6,149 bases of DNA from Chloroflexota bacterium. GTDB taxonomy: Bacteria; Chloroflexota; Anaerolineae; Promineifilales; Promineifilaceae. A model generated the notes under the pieces. The model had not been told where the DNA came from. It searched no databases and saw only the letters and a program-made list of their open reading frames with translations. The position numbers and the translations under genes are program-made. The stretch covers positions 1 to 6,149 of the forward strand of contig JAJRTP010000226.1 in assembly GCA_024278255.1 (NCBI GenBank), read 5' to 3'. Shown here piece after piece: positions 1 to 5,952 of the stretch (the stretch's first letter is position 1; each line of letters begins with the position of its first letter).

Positions 1-528
1 AAAGTGGAATTGAAACGTGACAGCCAAATAATTCTGGACAATGCACCTTTCAGCGGATCCGCTCAGGACTGCCCCCATGATCCCGGTTCGTATGTTTACC
101 GGCTGGTGGCCCGCGGCCAAAACGATACCAAAGATACGCGGGACATTACCGTTAACGTAGCCGCGGCCAGCGGCGATCTGCCCTTACAAAACAGCACCTG
201 GAACGTAACGACCTATTGGAATGGCTCCCAATTGACAAACCTGATTCCGGGCAGTTCCATCTGGATTCAGTTTAAAGGTAATGGCACATTCAGCGGTAAT
301 TCAGCCTGCAACAATTACAATGGCTCCTACTCACAATCAGGCGGACAGTTAACCATCAGCAATCTGGTTAACACGGGGCAGCAATGTGCTGATCAAAGTA
401 TTATGGATCAGGAAAAAGCATATTACAGTGCCTTGGAATCCTCGGCCTCCTTTTCCATCAATAAAAACCAACTGGCCATCAACAACGGTTCGGGGCAAAC
501 GGTTTTGAACTATTCCGGCAAGCCCTAA
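1..528 (+). CDS. Ig-like/META-domain surface protein, C-terminal part (5' truncated)
   Basis: The frame is open from the first base, so the gene begins outside the window; the GTG at 4 is an internal Val codon, not a convincing start (no ribosome site can be seen). The visible 175 codons hold the end of an Ig-like domain (residues about 1-52, with a QDCP motif and an ITVNV final strand). A META/HslJ-type domain follows (about 60-172). It opens with LPLQNSTWNV and has the family's G.SACNNYNGSY core, a second Cys in GQQCADQ and a MDQEKAYYSAL helix. META domains are small beta-rich extracytoplasmic domains of uncertain function. The segment aligns along its length with the C-terminus of the gene starting at 684: LPLQ start, CN.Y core, MxQExAY helix. 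The two are probably tandem paralogs. A strong terminator follows the TAA stop. The role of the whole protein cannot be judged from this fragment. Confidence 0.85.
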   Translation, partial: KVELKRDSQIILDNAPFSGSAQDCPHDPGSYVYRLVARGQNDTKDTRDITVNVAAASGDLPLQNSTWNVTTYWNGSQLTNLIPGSSIWIQFKGNGTFSGNSACNNYNGSYSQSGGQLTISNLVNTGQQCADQSIMDQEKAYYSALESSASFSINKNQLAINNGSGQTVLNYSGKP

Positions 529-557
529 ACGCCAATTTTATTAACATAACTGATATT

Positions 558-598
558 GGCCCGTACTGCTCATCGCTACAGTACGGGCCTTTTTATTT
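558..598 (+). terminator. Intrinsic terminator after the first META gene
   Basis: A perfect 11-bp stem, GGCCCGTACTG (558-568) with CAGTACGGGCC (579-589), encloses a 10-nt loop and is followed at once by TTTTTATTT. It lies 30 nt after the TAA of the upstream gene and shows that the upstream gene and the gene at 684 are probably separate transcription units. Confidence 0.9.
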
Positions 599-624
599 GC
601 CTGGTCGGGAGAATATGATATAAC
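597..624 (+). promoter_or_regulatory. Candidate promoter for the solute-binding/Ig/META gene
   Basis: TTGCCT (597-602), 16 nt, then TATAAC (619-624) fits a sigma-70-type layout and sits between the upstream terminator and the start codon at 684. The -35 match overlaps the end of the terminator T-run, and the AT-rich stretch offers other -10 choices (TATGAT at 614-619), so the exact boxes are uncertain. Confidence 0.4.
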
Positions 625-683
625 TTTTACTATACATAAAGCGTAAATTGTGTGTTCATCCTCATAAAGAGATGGAGGGTATC

Positions 684-3245
684 ATGGCCGATGATCAAGT
701 AGATGATCCAGCAAATGAAAACAAATCGTATAATATAATTTTAATTATTCTGGCCGTTATTTTTGCGGTTGTACTGGCATTTTTTGCCTGGTTTGTCTTT
801 AAGTCATTTTTCGGGTCTGGTCCCGGTTCGCCGGGCGGGAGCGGGGATGCGGTATGGGATCGCATTCAGAGCAGTGGCAAGATGGTCGTGGGCACGTCAG
901 CCGATTACCCGCCTTTTGAGTATTACGATAACAGCTACCAACTGGACGGCTTTGACATAGCCCTCATTAAAGATGTGGGCCAGCAGCTTGGCGTAGAGGT
1001 AGAAATCCGGGACATGGTGTTTGATGACTTGGGCAATGCCTTGCAACTGGGCCAGACTGATGTGGCAATAGCGGCCCTGACGGTAACGGATGAGCGGGGA
1101 GCAGTCGTTGATTTTTCCGACGTTTATTTTGTGACACAGGATGGTATTCTGGCACAGCAAAGTTCGGCAATTACAGTTATCAATTCTGCGCCGGAAATGG
1201 CTCCTTACCGGATTGGCGTGCAAAGGGGCAGTGTTTATGAGACACAACTACGGCGGGATTTGGTGAACACGGGGCTGATGCCATCGAGCAATCTGCTGGT
1301 TTATGAACGGGCCAGTGATGCAGTGCGGGATTTGACGCAAAACCGGCTGGATTTGGTGATGTTGGATGAACCGGTGGCGAAAACGGCCGTTACCCAAAAC
1401 CCCGCTCTCAAAATAGTGGGCGCCGGTCTGTACCAGCAGCGTATGGCTATTGCCATGCCTAATGGCGCCGTCACCCTGCAAACAAAAATCAACGACGCCT
1501 TGCGCCAGTTGAGCAATTCGGGGCGTATTCACCAACTGGCCCAGGAATATATGGGGCTGAATCCCGACGAAATCATCCCGCCGCCTACCCCGCCGCCAGT
1601 TACGGCCACACCCCATCCCACCGCCACCGCCCAACCCTGCATCAACGGCATGCAATTCGTTCAGGACATCAATCTGGATGACGACAATATGAAAGACCCG
1701 CCGCTGATGCCGCCGGGCGTACCTTTTACCAAAGTGTGGCGTATTCGCAACAGCGGCACCTGCACCTGGGACAGTTCTTATTCCCTGGGCTTTGTCAGCG
1801 GCATCCAAATGGGCGGGCAATCAACCTTTATCAATGGCAGTGTGCCTCCGGGCGGGCTGTATGACATTGCCGTTAATTTTGTCTCGCCCATTGTGCCGGG
1901 CGTTTACCAAAGTTTCTGGGCGATGCACAATGGCGCCAATCAACCGTTTGGCGACCGCATCTGGGCCGGCATTGAAGTAACCGGCGCGCCAACAGCGACG
2001 CCGGCCCCCACGCAAACCCCCTCGCCTTCGATTGATTTTACGGTAGATCGGACGAATATAACGGCCGGAGAGTGCGTCACTTTTAACTGGAATGTGCAAA
2101 ATGCGACGGCCGTATTCTACGGCGCAAAAGGCTCCCCCTGGCAGCAAGTACCGCTGCAAGGCAGCCGGGTGGAATGCCCGCCGGTAACAATAACGCAGCA
2201 GCTAAGAGTGGACAAACCGGACGGCTCATCAGAAATTCGGGAAATCACCGTCTACGTGCAGCCCAACATCGGCGCACCGGTCATCACCCAATTCTCCGCC
2301 GACCCGTCACAGATTAACGCGGGGCAATGCGTCACGGTTCGCTGGCAGGTGGAAGGAGATGTGAGCAACGTAAACGTTTTGCGGGACAATGTGACGCTGT
2401 GGGGCGGCGCGCCTACGAGCGGCACGTATCAGGACTGCCCACCCGGTACGGGCACAATCAGTTACCGGGTCGAAGCGTCAGGTGCAGGCGGCAGCAACCA
2501 GCGACAGCAGTATGTCACGGTCATTGCGCCGACGGCTCCGGCTACGGCCGTGCCCCCCACCCCCACAATCCCCGGCCCTACGCCGGTTCCCACAGAAGTA
2601 CCGCCGGTTATCAATTCATTCACCGCTTCGCCCAGCGAAATTACCGCCGGGAACAGCGTGCGTGTCTCCTGGAGCATTGGTGGCGGGGCGCAGTCGGCCC
2701 TGATTAAACGGAATGGTGTGGTGGTGGCGGACAACATCGGCTTCAACGGCACGGTAACCGACAATCTGAACGATCCGGGTCTGGTGACGTACCGGCTGGA
2801 AGTGTTGGGCGCGGGCGGCCAATCCACTTTCCAGGAAGCAACGGTGAATGTCCTGCCGGCGCCGGAAGCAGGCTTGCCGCTGCAAGGCCCCAACTGGGTT
2901 TTGCAGAGTTACTTTGACGGTACCGGGGCGATGTTGTCTGTGCTGCCGGGGTCGCAGGTTACGGCCGTATTCGGCCCGGATAACAAATTAAATGGTACGG
3001 CCGGCTGTAACACCTACAACGCCGATTACGTGGCAACCGGTGAAACACTCTCTATCGGCGCCATTACCAGCGGCCGAACCAGTTGCAGCGATCCGCCCGG
3101 CATTATGGAACAAGAGCAGGCATACCTGAATCTGCTGCCCTCTGCCGCCGCTTATTCCACCACGCCCCTGGCTCTGGAAATCCGCGACACGCAAGGCAGA
3201 CTTATCCTCATTTTTGAGGAACTGAAAATCACACCATACAATTAA
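684..3245 (+). CDS. Membrane-anchored solute-binding/NBR1-Ig/Ig/META multidomain protein
   Basis: This is an 853-residue protein. ATG 684 was chosen over an in-frame GTG at 648 because GGAGG (674-678) lies 5 nt before it. Domains in order: short acidic cytoplasmic tail; one membrane helix (about 17-39) acting as an uncleaved anchor; family 3 solute-binding domain (about 57-294); Pro/Thr linker; NBR1-type Ig domain (about 319-432, with WRIRNSGTCTWD and Cys319/Cys360); Ig-like domains at about 448-526, 532-615 and 641-726; META domain (about 733-848, Cys775/Cys801). In the binding domain, GTSADYPPFEY and VDFSDVYF are typical. Arg138 (TDER) and Asp228 (MLDEP) sit where family members hold the carboxylate and amino groups of an amino acid, so an amino-acid-like ligand is plausible. 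Ig1 and Ig2 each carry a likely disulfide pair (Cys464/498, Cys549/585); Ig3 has none. No ABC permease or ATPase lies nearby, so a sensing or surface-binding role is as likely as transport. Domain calls are by eye. Confidence 0.9.
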   Translation: MADDQVDDPANENKSYNIILIILAVIFAVVLAFFAWFVFKSFFGSGPGSPGGSGDAVWDRIQSSGKMVVGTSADYPPFEYYDNSYQLDGFDIALIKDVGQQLGVEVEIRDMVFDDLGNALQLGQTDVAIAALTVTDERGAVVDFSDVYFVTQDGILAQQSSAITVINSAPEMAPYRIGVQRGSVYETQLRRDLVNTGLMPSSNLLVYERASDAVRDLTQNRLDLVMLDEPVAKTAVTQNPALKIVGAGLYQQRMAIAMPNGAVTLQTKINDALRQLSNSGRIHQLAQEYMGLNPDEIIPPPTPPPVTATPHPTATAQPCINGMQFVQDINLDDDNMKDPPLMPPGVPFTKVWRIRNSGTCTWDSSYSLGFVSGIQMGGQSTFINGSVPPGGLYDIAVNFVSPIVPGVYQSFWAMHNGANQPFGDRIWAGIEVTGAPTATPAPTQTPSPSIDFTVDRTNITAGECVTFNWNVQNATAVFYGAKGSPWQQVPLQGSRVECPPVTITQQLRVDKPDGSSEIREITVYVQPNIGAPVITQFSADPSQINAGQCVTVRWQVEGDVSNVNVLRDNVTLWGGAPTSGTYQDCPPGTGTISYRVEASGAGGSNQRQQYVTVIAPTAPATAVPPTPTIPGPTPVPTEVPPVINSFTASPSEITAGNSVRVSWSIGGGAQSALIKRNGVVVADNIGFNGTVTDNLNDPGLVTYRLEVLGAGGQSTFQEATVNVLPAPEAGLPLQGPNWVLQSYFDGTGAMLSVLPGSQVTAVFGPDNKLNGTAGCNTYNADYVATGETLSIGAITSGRTSCSDPPGIMEQEQAYLNLLPSAAAYSTTPLALEIRDTQGRLILIFEELKITPYN

Positions 3246-3335
3246 GGAACCACGGATGATATAGATTTGACGGATTTACACAGATAGATGAAGAATTCCG
3301 TGTAAATCCTCCTTATCCGTGTAATCCGTGGTTCC
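3246..3335. repeat. 90-nt imperfect palindrome with ACGGAT-type subrepeats
   Basis: This element starts directly after the TAA stop. The outer arms GGAACCACGGAT (3246-3257) and ATCCGTGGTTCC (3324-3335) are perfectly complementary. The inner arms GGATTTACAC (3272-3281) and GTGTAAATCC (3300-3309) are too, and both sides have the same 14-nt spacer, so the whole could fold into one long hairpin. ACGGAT/ACAGAT units recur inside (about 3252, 3270 and 3280 and, inverted, on the right arm). Related 'accacggat...acacggat' sequences recur between genes in many environmental bacteria, from memory. It is probably a dispersed non-coding repeat. No transposase or target duplication is evident. Confidence 0.75.
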
Positions 3336-3351
3336 CAGGTTAACGTTTTCT

Positions 3352-3391
3352 AAAAGGTCATGTTCCCTCACGCAGCGAACGTGGCCTTTTT
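3352..3391 (+). terminator. Intrinsic terminator after the multidomain gene
   Basis: AAAAGGTCATGTTC (3352-3365) pairs with GAACGTGGCCTTTT (3377-3390) to give a 14-bp stem with two G-U pairs, an 11-nt loop and a run of five T at 3387-3391, then a second T-rich stretch. It lies about 105 nt beyond the stop codon, downstream of the palindromic repeat, and separates this gene from the next unit. Confidence 0.8.
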
Positions 3392-3430
3392 GCGTTTTGT
3401 TAACGTAGTACAAATTGTTAACGGCTAAAA

Positions 3431-3461
3431 TGGCAACCATCTGGGCATTATCACGTATAAT
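3431..3461 (+). promoter_or_regulatory. Candidate promoter of the Tat/coiled-coil gene
   Basis: A perfect TATAAT (3456-3461) lies 64 nt upstream of the ATG at 3526 and downstream of a terminator, the right place for a -10 box. The -35 is poor: TGGCAA (3431-3436) with a 19-nt spacer matches only half the consensus. The unit may depend on an activator or use an unseen element. Confidence 0.5.
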
Positions 3462-3482
3462 GAGCAGGAGTTGGATGGAGTA

Positions 3483-3503
3483 GGGCGATTTGGTAAATCG
3501 CCC
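3483..3503 (+). promoter_or_regulatory. Leader hairpin just upstream of the ribosome site
   Basis: GGGCGATTT (3483-3491) and AAATCGCCC (3495-3503) form a perfect 9-bp stem with a GGT loop. It ends 8 nt before the AAGGAGG ribosome site (3512-3518) and would lie in the 5' untranslated RNA. It could stabilise the message, affect translation, or be a copy of a short dispersed palindrome. No T-run follows, so it is not a terminator. Confidence 0.6.
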
Positions 3504-3525
3504 AACATTTCAAGGAGGATACAGC

Positions 3526-4569
3526 ATGACGAATCAGAGTGAGCCACAAGTGAGCCGCCGGGGGTTTCTGAAAGTGATTACTGTAACGGGAGCCGCGGCC
3601 GTAGCCACCGGAGCGGGAGCCGCCCTGCTCAAGCAAAATCCGAACACGCCAGCGACCATTACCACAGTTTCTTCAGCGCCATTGGCCGTGTCTACCCCAA
3701 TAACCGCCGCCACGCCGCAAAATGAAGTCCTGGCTCGTCTGGCGGCCGTTCAGGCAGAAAATATGCGCTTGCAAGCAGCCCTGGATGCCGCCAACCGCCA
3801 ACTGGAAACCTTCCAATTGCAAAACCAGGACACATCAGCCGCCACTGAATCGCTCAATGTACAATTGGGTGAAGCGAATACCCAGATTGGTATTTTGGCG
3901 GGGCTGGTGGCTTTGTATGAACAGTTGGATGAGGTGGACGTGGAAACGGTGGTGGAAAATGGCTTAACGGCCGTATCCGACACCCTCACCAATCTCCTGG
4001 ATGACATCCCTACTCTGGAAGAAGGTATTCAGGCCGGACACATAGCTCTGGCCGAGGTAGAAAATAATATTCCGCTGCTGGAAAACGGCCGTATCTGGCT
4101 GGAAAATCACACCGGCAAACTGGACGCCTACTTTCAAAGTATTGAAAATATGCTGCAAGACGCTGTTGAATCTGCCGGGCCGTTCCTGCAAATGTTGAAC
4201 GATTGGTTCGAGGGCGTGCGTAAATGGCTGCCCTTTGGCCTGGGGCAAAAAGCGGCGGCCGTCATGCAATCCATCACCACCCTGCTCATCGAAACCCCGG
4301 CTACCATCAGTGGGCTGGACACCAACGTCGCCCAACCTCTGGCTGCCTGGTTAAACCGGGACAATGACGGCGAGATTCTCTTGCATAAAAATGTGATCAA
4401 ACCGTTACGGGAAAATGTGTTGACTAAAACAGAGCAAACGGTGGGGAAAGCCAAAGAGACCAATCTGGTTTATACCGCCCAATTAAAGGAACCTGTGCAA
4501 ACGGCCGTGACCAACCAACGCGCCATCCGGCAAATGATTGCTCTCTATCGGGAAGAGCATCAGGTGTAG
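3526..4569 (+). CDS. Tat-signal coiled-coil protein of unknown function
   Basis: This is a 347-residue protein. ATG 3526 is preceded by a strong AAGGAGG (3512-3518, 7-nt spacer); an in-frame TTG at 3490 lies inside the leader hairpin and is rejected. Residues 10-16 read SRRGFLK, a clear twin-arginine motif, followed by an Ala/Gly-rich hydrophobic stretch (about 17-35), so the folded protein is expected to leave through Tat. A possible signal peptidase site lies around GAGA (29-32), but an uncleaved anchor cannot be excluded. A Ser/Thr/Pro/Ala linker (about 40-65) leads into a long mostly helical region: coiled coil with heptad-like Leu/Ala spacing from Asn66 to about 140, then further amphipathic helices to the C-terminus. 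One compact hydrophobic piece, WLPFGLGQ, begins near residue 234. There is no Cys and no recognised catalytic motif. It may be a structural, spacer or partner-binding envelope protein. I do not recognise a named family. Confidence 0.88.
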   Translation: MTNQSEPQVSRRGFLKVITVTGAAAVATGAGAALLKQNPNTPATITTVSSAPLAVSTPITAATPQNEVLARLAAVQAENMRLQAALDAANRQLETFQLQNQDTSAATESLNVQLGEANTQIGILAGLVALYEQLDEVDVETVVENGLTAVSDTLTNLLDDIPTLEEGIQAGHIALAEVENNIPLLENGRIWLENHTGKLDAYFQSIENMLQDAVESAGPFLQMLNDWFEGVRKWLPFGLGQKAAAVMQSITTLLIETPATISGLDTNVAQPLAAWLNRDNDGEILLHKNVIKPLRENVLTKTEQTVGKAKETNLVYTAQLKEPVQTAVTNQRAIRQMIALYREEHQV

Positions 4570-4576
4570 GGCCTGG

Positions 4577-5431
4577 CTAGAGAATTAGCAGCACAGAAGC
4601 CACAATCATCGCCATAGCCATGATAAAAAAGGCGATGATGAGCAGAATTACCAGCCAATCTGTTTCGTGGTGGTCTGGGGGTAGGGTGTAACGGGGTTGG
4701 GGCGGCGGGGGCGAGACGGCCGTATCCACCTCAGCCACAGCCGGTGCGATGGGTTGTTCCGGCTGCACATCATACTGAGCCAGCATATCAGAGGTCACTT
4801 CTACCTCTTCCTCACTATCCATGGCCTGCGCCAGTGTCGCTACCAATTCATCATCCAGATTCGCAGTAACGGCCGTGGCGGCCAGCAGATCAGCTTCCAA
4901 ATCGGTCTCTTCCTCTTCCGTCCATTCTTCCTGTGCTTCCGGCGGGGCAATTTTTTGCACCCACTCCGGCAGTTCCGCCTCTGCCAGTTTGGCCGCATCC
5001 GCCCGCCGCTTGACGCTGGCCAGGGCCAAAGCCAACTCTTCCTGTTCCTGCCGCAAGGCTTTGGCGTCTTCAACCGGTGGTTCGACAACGGCCGTTTGCC
5101 CCACCACAGCCACATCCCGCGCCAGCAAAAAATAATCCGCCCGGCCCGGATCGAACATCAGATGGCCGCCCACCCGCACCGGATTACCCGTCTCCAGAGT
5201 TACATGGGCTGCTTCCCGCGGCGGGACGATGCAGCGCAGATGATAGTTGTTTTCTGTCAGGTCAAATTGGGTGTAAAAGGTACGGCCGTTGCCTTCCCCT
5301 TTCTTTTGCGCCACCGGCACACGCACCACATCTTCCACCACGCCCACCACAAAAACCAGGCCCAGGGGAAGCTCACGGGGTAACTGCAATGCCAAACGAT
5401 GGTTCAAACGACGTACCGAGACTTCCATCAT
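4577..5431 (-). CDS. Probable OB-fold protein with C-terminal membrane anchor
   Basis: This is a 284-residue protein, convergent with the Tat-signal gene (7 bp between stops). Residues about 22-110 have the strand pattern of an OB-fold: LVFVVGVVEDV, then FYTQFDLTENNYHLRCIV, then NPVRVGGHLMF and YFLLARDVAVV. The G..V.V.G.L....YFLL order resembles the N-terminal OB domain of exonuclease VII large subunits, but no nuclease part follows. Residues about 118-170 are charged and helical (RQEQEELALALASVKRR). A very acidic Ala-rich stretch and a PPPPQP linker follow. The last 26 residues or so are one hydrophobic helix (WLVILLIIAFF...) ending at the stop, a tail anchor that would leave the rest in the cytoplasm. 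No signal peptide is visible. The start is chosen at ATG 5431, beside another ATG at 5428, after a weak GGGGA site. An in-frame ATG at 5527 has no ribosome site and adds 32 ordinary-looking residues. Nucleic-acid binding is only suggested by the fold. Confidence 0.8.
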   Translation of the reverse strand: MMEVSVRRLNHRLALQLPRELPLGLVFVVGVVEDVVRVPVAQKKGEGNGRTFYTQFDLTENNYHLRCIVPPREAAHVTLETGNPVRVGGHLMFDPGRADYFLLARDVAVVGQTAVVEPPVEDAKALRQEQEELALALASVKRRADAAKLAEAELPEWVQKIAPPEAQEEWTEEEETDLEADLLAATAVTANLDDELVATLAQAMDSEEEVEVTSDMLAQYDVQPEQPIAPAVAEVDTAVSPPPPQPRYTLPPDHHETDWLVILLIIAFFIMAMAMIVASVLLIL

Positions 5432-5440
5432 AACATCCCC

Positions 5441-5446
5441 ATTATA
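5441..5446 (-). promoter_or_regulatory. Possible -10 box of the OB-fold/tail-anchor gene
   Basis: On the minus strand a perfect TATAAT lies only 9 nt before the ATG at 5431. If used, transcription would start about 2-4 nt before the start codon, giving a nearly leaderless message, which fits the weak ribosome site. No good -35 is present at the proper distance, so this may be chance. Confidence 0.3.
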
Positions 5447-5538
5447 CCTGAAAGAGGGCCGGTTTGTTTTACTCCTTTGTCCCAAAACCAGTCTGGTTTT
5501 CACCACAACAATCATCCTAGAGATCATCCTATTCTAAT

Positions 5539-5567
5539 TTGACGAAAAATAGTCAGGTGGTTATACT
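5539..5567 (+). promoter_or_regulatory. Promoter of the tRNA(-tuf) unit
   Basis: TTGACG (5539-5544), a 17-nt spacer and TATACT (5562-5567) make a near-consensus sigma-70-type promoter, the best in the window, as expected for a stable-RNA unit. The start of transcription should fall near 5574, leaving about 60 nt of leader before the first tRNA. Confidence 0.8.
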
Positions 5568-5632
5568 TATTCGCGCTGCATTTTTGGAAGCGGCCATATT
5601 TAATCTGCCTGACAAGATTTACAAAAAGATGC

Positions 5633-5705
5633 GCCGATGTAGCTCAATTGGCAGAGCAATGCTCTTGTAAAGCATAGGTTATGGGTTCAAATCCCATCAT
5701 CGGCT
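5633..5705 (+). tRNA. tRNA-Thr (anticodon TGT)
   Basis: A complete cloverleaf. The acceptor stem GCCGATG (5633-5639) pairs with CATCGGC (5698-5704), with discriminator T. The D arm uses GCTC/GAGC. The anticodon stem is ATGCT/AGCAT around CTTGTAA, placing TGT at 5666-5668. The T arm is ATGGG-TTCAAAT-CCCAT. The 3' CCA is not encoded. It reads ACA and wobble Thr codons. It is the first of three tRNAs ahead of tuf. Confidence 0.97.
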
Positions 5706-5728
5706 TCGGCGCAATCGCCAAATAACAT

Positions 5729-5811
5729 GGGTCAGTGTCCCGAGTGGCAAAGGGGGCGGGCTGTAAACCCGCTGGCGTAAGCCTTCGTAGGTTCGAGTCC
5801 TACCTGGCCCA
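5729..5811 (+). tRNA. tRNA-Tyr (anticodon GTA)
   Basis: A class II tRNA of 83 nt. The acceptor stem GGGTCAG (5729-5735) pairs with CTGGCCC (5804-5810) through one G-U pair, with discriminator A. The anticodon stem GCGGG/CCCGC surrounds CTGTAAA, giving GTA at 5763-5765. A long variable arm (about 5773-5786) is followed by the T arm GTAGG-TTCGAGT-CCTAC. The long variable arm is normal for bacterial tRNA-Tyr. CCA is not encoded; the A at 5811 is followed by CC by chance of the spacer. Confidence 0.97.
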
Positions 5812-5817
5812 CCTTAC

Positions 5818-5890
5818 GCCCACGTAGCTCAGACGGCAGAGCACATTCTTGGTAAGAATGAGGTCATGGGTTCAAGTCCCATCGTGGGCT
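5818..5890 (+). tRNA. tRNA-Thr (anticodon GGT)
   Basis: The acceptor stem GCCCACG (5818-5824) pairs with CGTGGGC (5883-5889), with discriminator T. The anticodon stem CATTC/GAATG surrounds TTGGTAA, giving GGT at 5851-5853. The T arm is ATGGG-TTCAAGT-CCCAT. It begins 6 nt after tRNA-Tyr, so the two must be processed from one precursor. It reads ACC and ACU Thr codons. CCA is not encoded. Confidence 0.97.
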
Positions 5891-5895
5891 TCCTG

Positions 5896-5933
5896 CCCCG
5901 TTCACCCCTTATCAACATGACAGGGTGACGGGG
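5896..5933 (+). promoter_or_regulatory. GC-rich hairpin between the last tRNA and tuf
   Basis: CCCCGTTCACCC (5896-5907) pairs with GGGTGACGGGG (5923-5933), 11 bp with one bulged T, around a 15-nt loop. TATATTTAT follows rather than a clean T-run. It could be a partial terminator that lowers tuf read-through, or a processing hairpin that separates the tRNA precursor from the tuf message. Confidence 0.6.
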
Positions 5934-5952
5934 TATATTTATGAAAAACGAT

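Noticed and set aside
648..683. In-frame GTG at 648 as an upstream start of the multidomain gene
   Set aside because: The 12 extra codons cover the ribosome site itself (674-678), and ATG 684 has the better start context.
2020..2870. The three Ig-like segments as a DNA repeat array
   Set aside because: They are alike only at protein level (for example the GxxVxxxW motif) and are well diverged in nucleotides, so they are domain repeats and not DNA repeats.
897..2893. Several minus-strand and other-frame open frames inside the multidomain gene
   Set aside because: All overlap a protein with clear domains along its length, have no start signals and show shadow-like composition.
3246..3335. CRISPR array or insertion-sequence end
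   Set aside because: The subrepeats are short and irregular without constant spacers, and no cas or transposase gene is present.
3490..3525. In-frame TTG start at 3490 for the Tat-signal gene
   Set aside because: It lies inside the leader hairpin and would translate the strong AAGGAGG site; ATG 3526 places the twin-arginine motif at the usual distance from the start.
4697..5383. Long plus-strand frame opposite the OB-fold gene
   Set aside because: It is rich in Arg, His, Gln and Phe in the manner of an antisense shadow, has no domain, and the minus-strand frame gives a coherent protein with a membrane anchor.
5432..5527. Extension of the OB-fold gene to ATG 5527
   Set aside because: No ribosome site precedes it, the added 32 residues show no domain or signal, and it approaches the tRNA promoter region. 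It remains a possible alternative.
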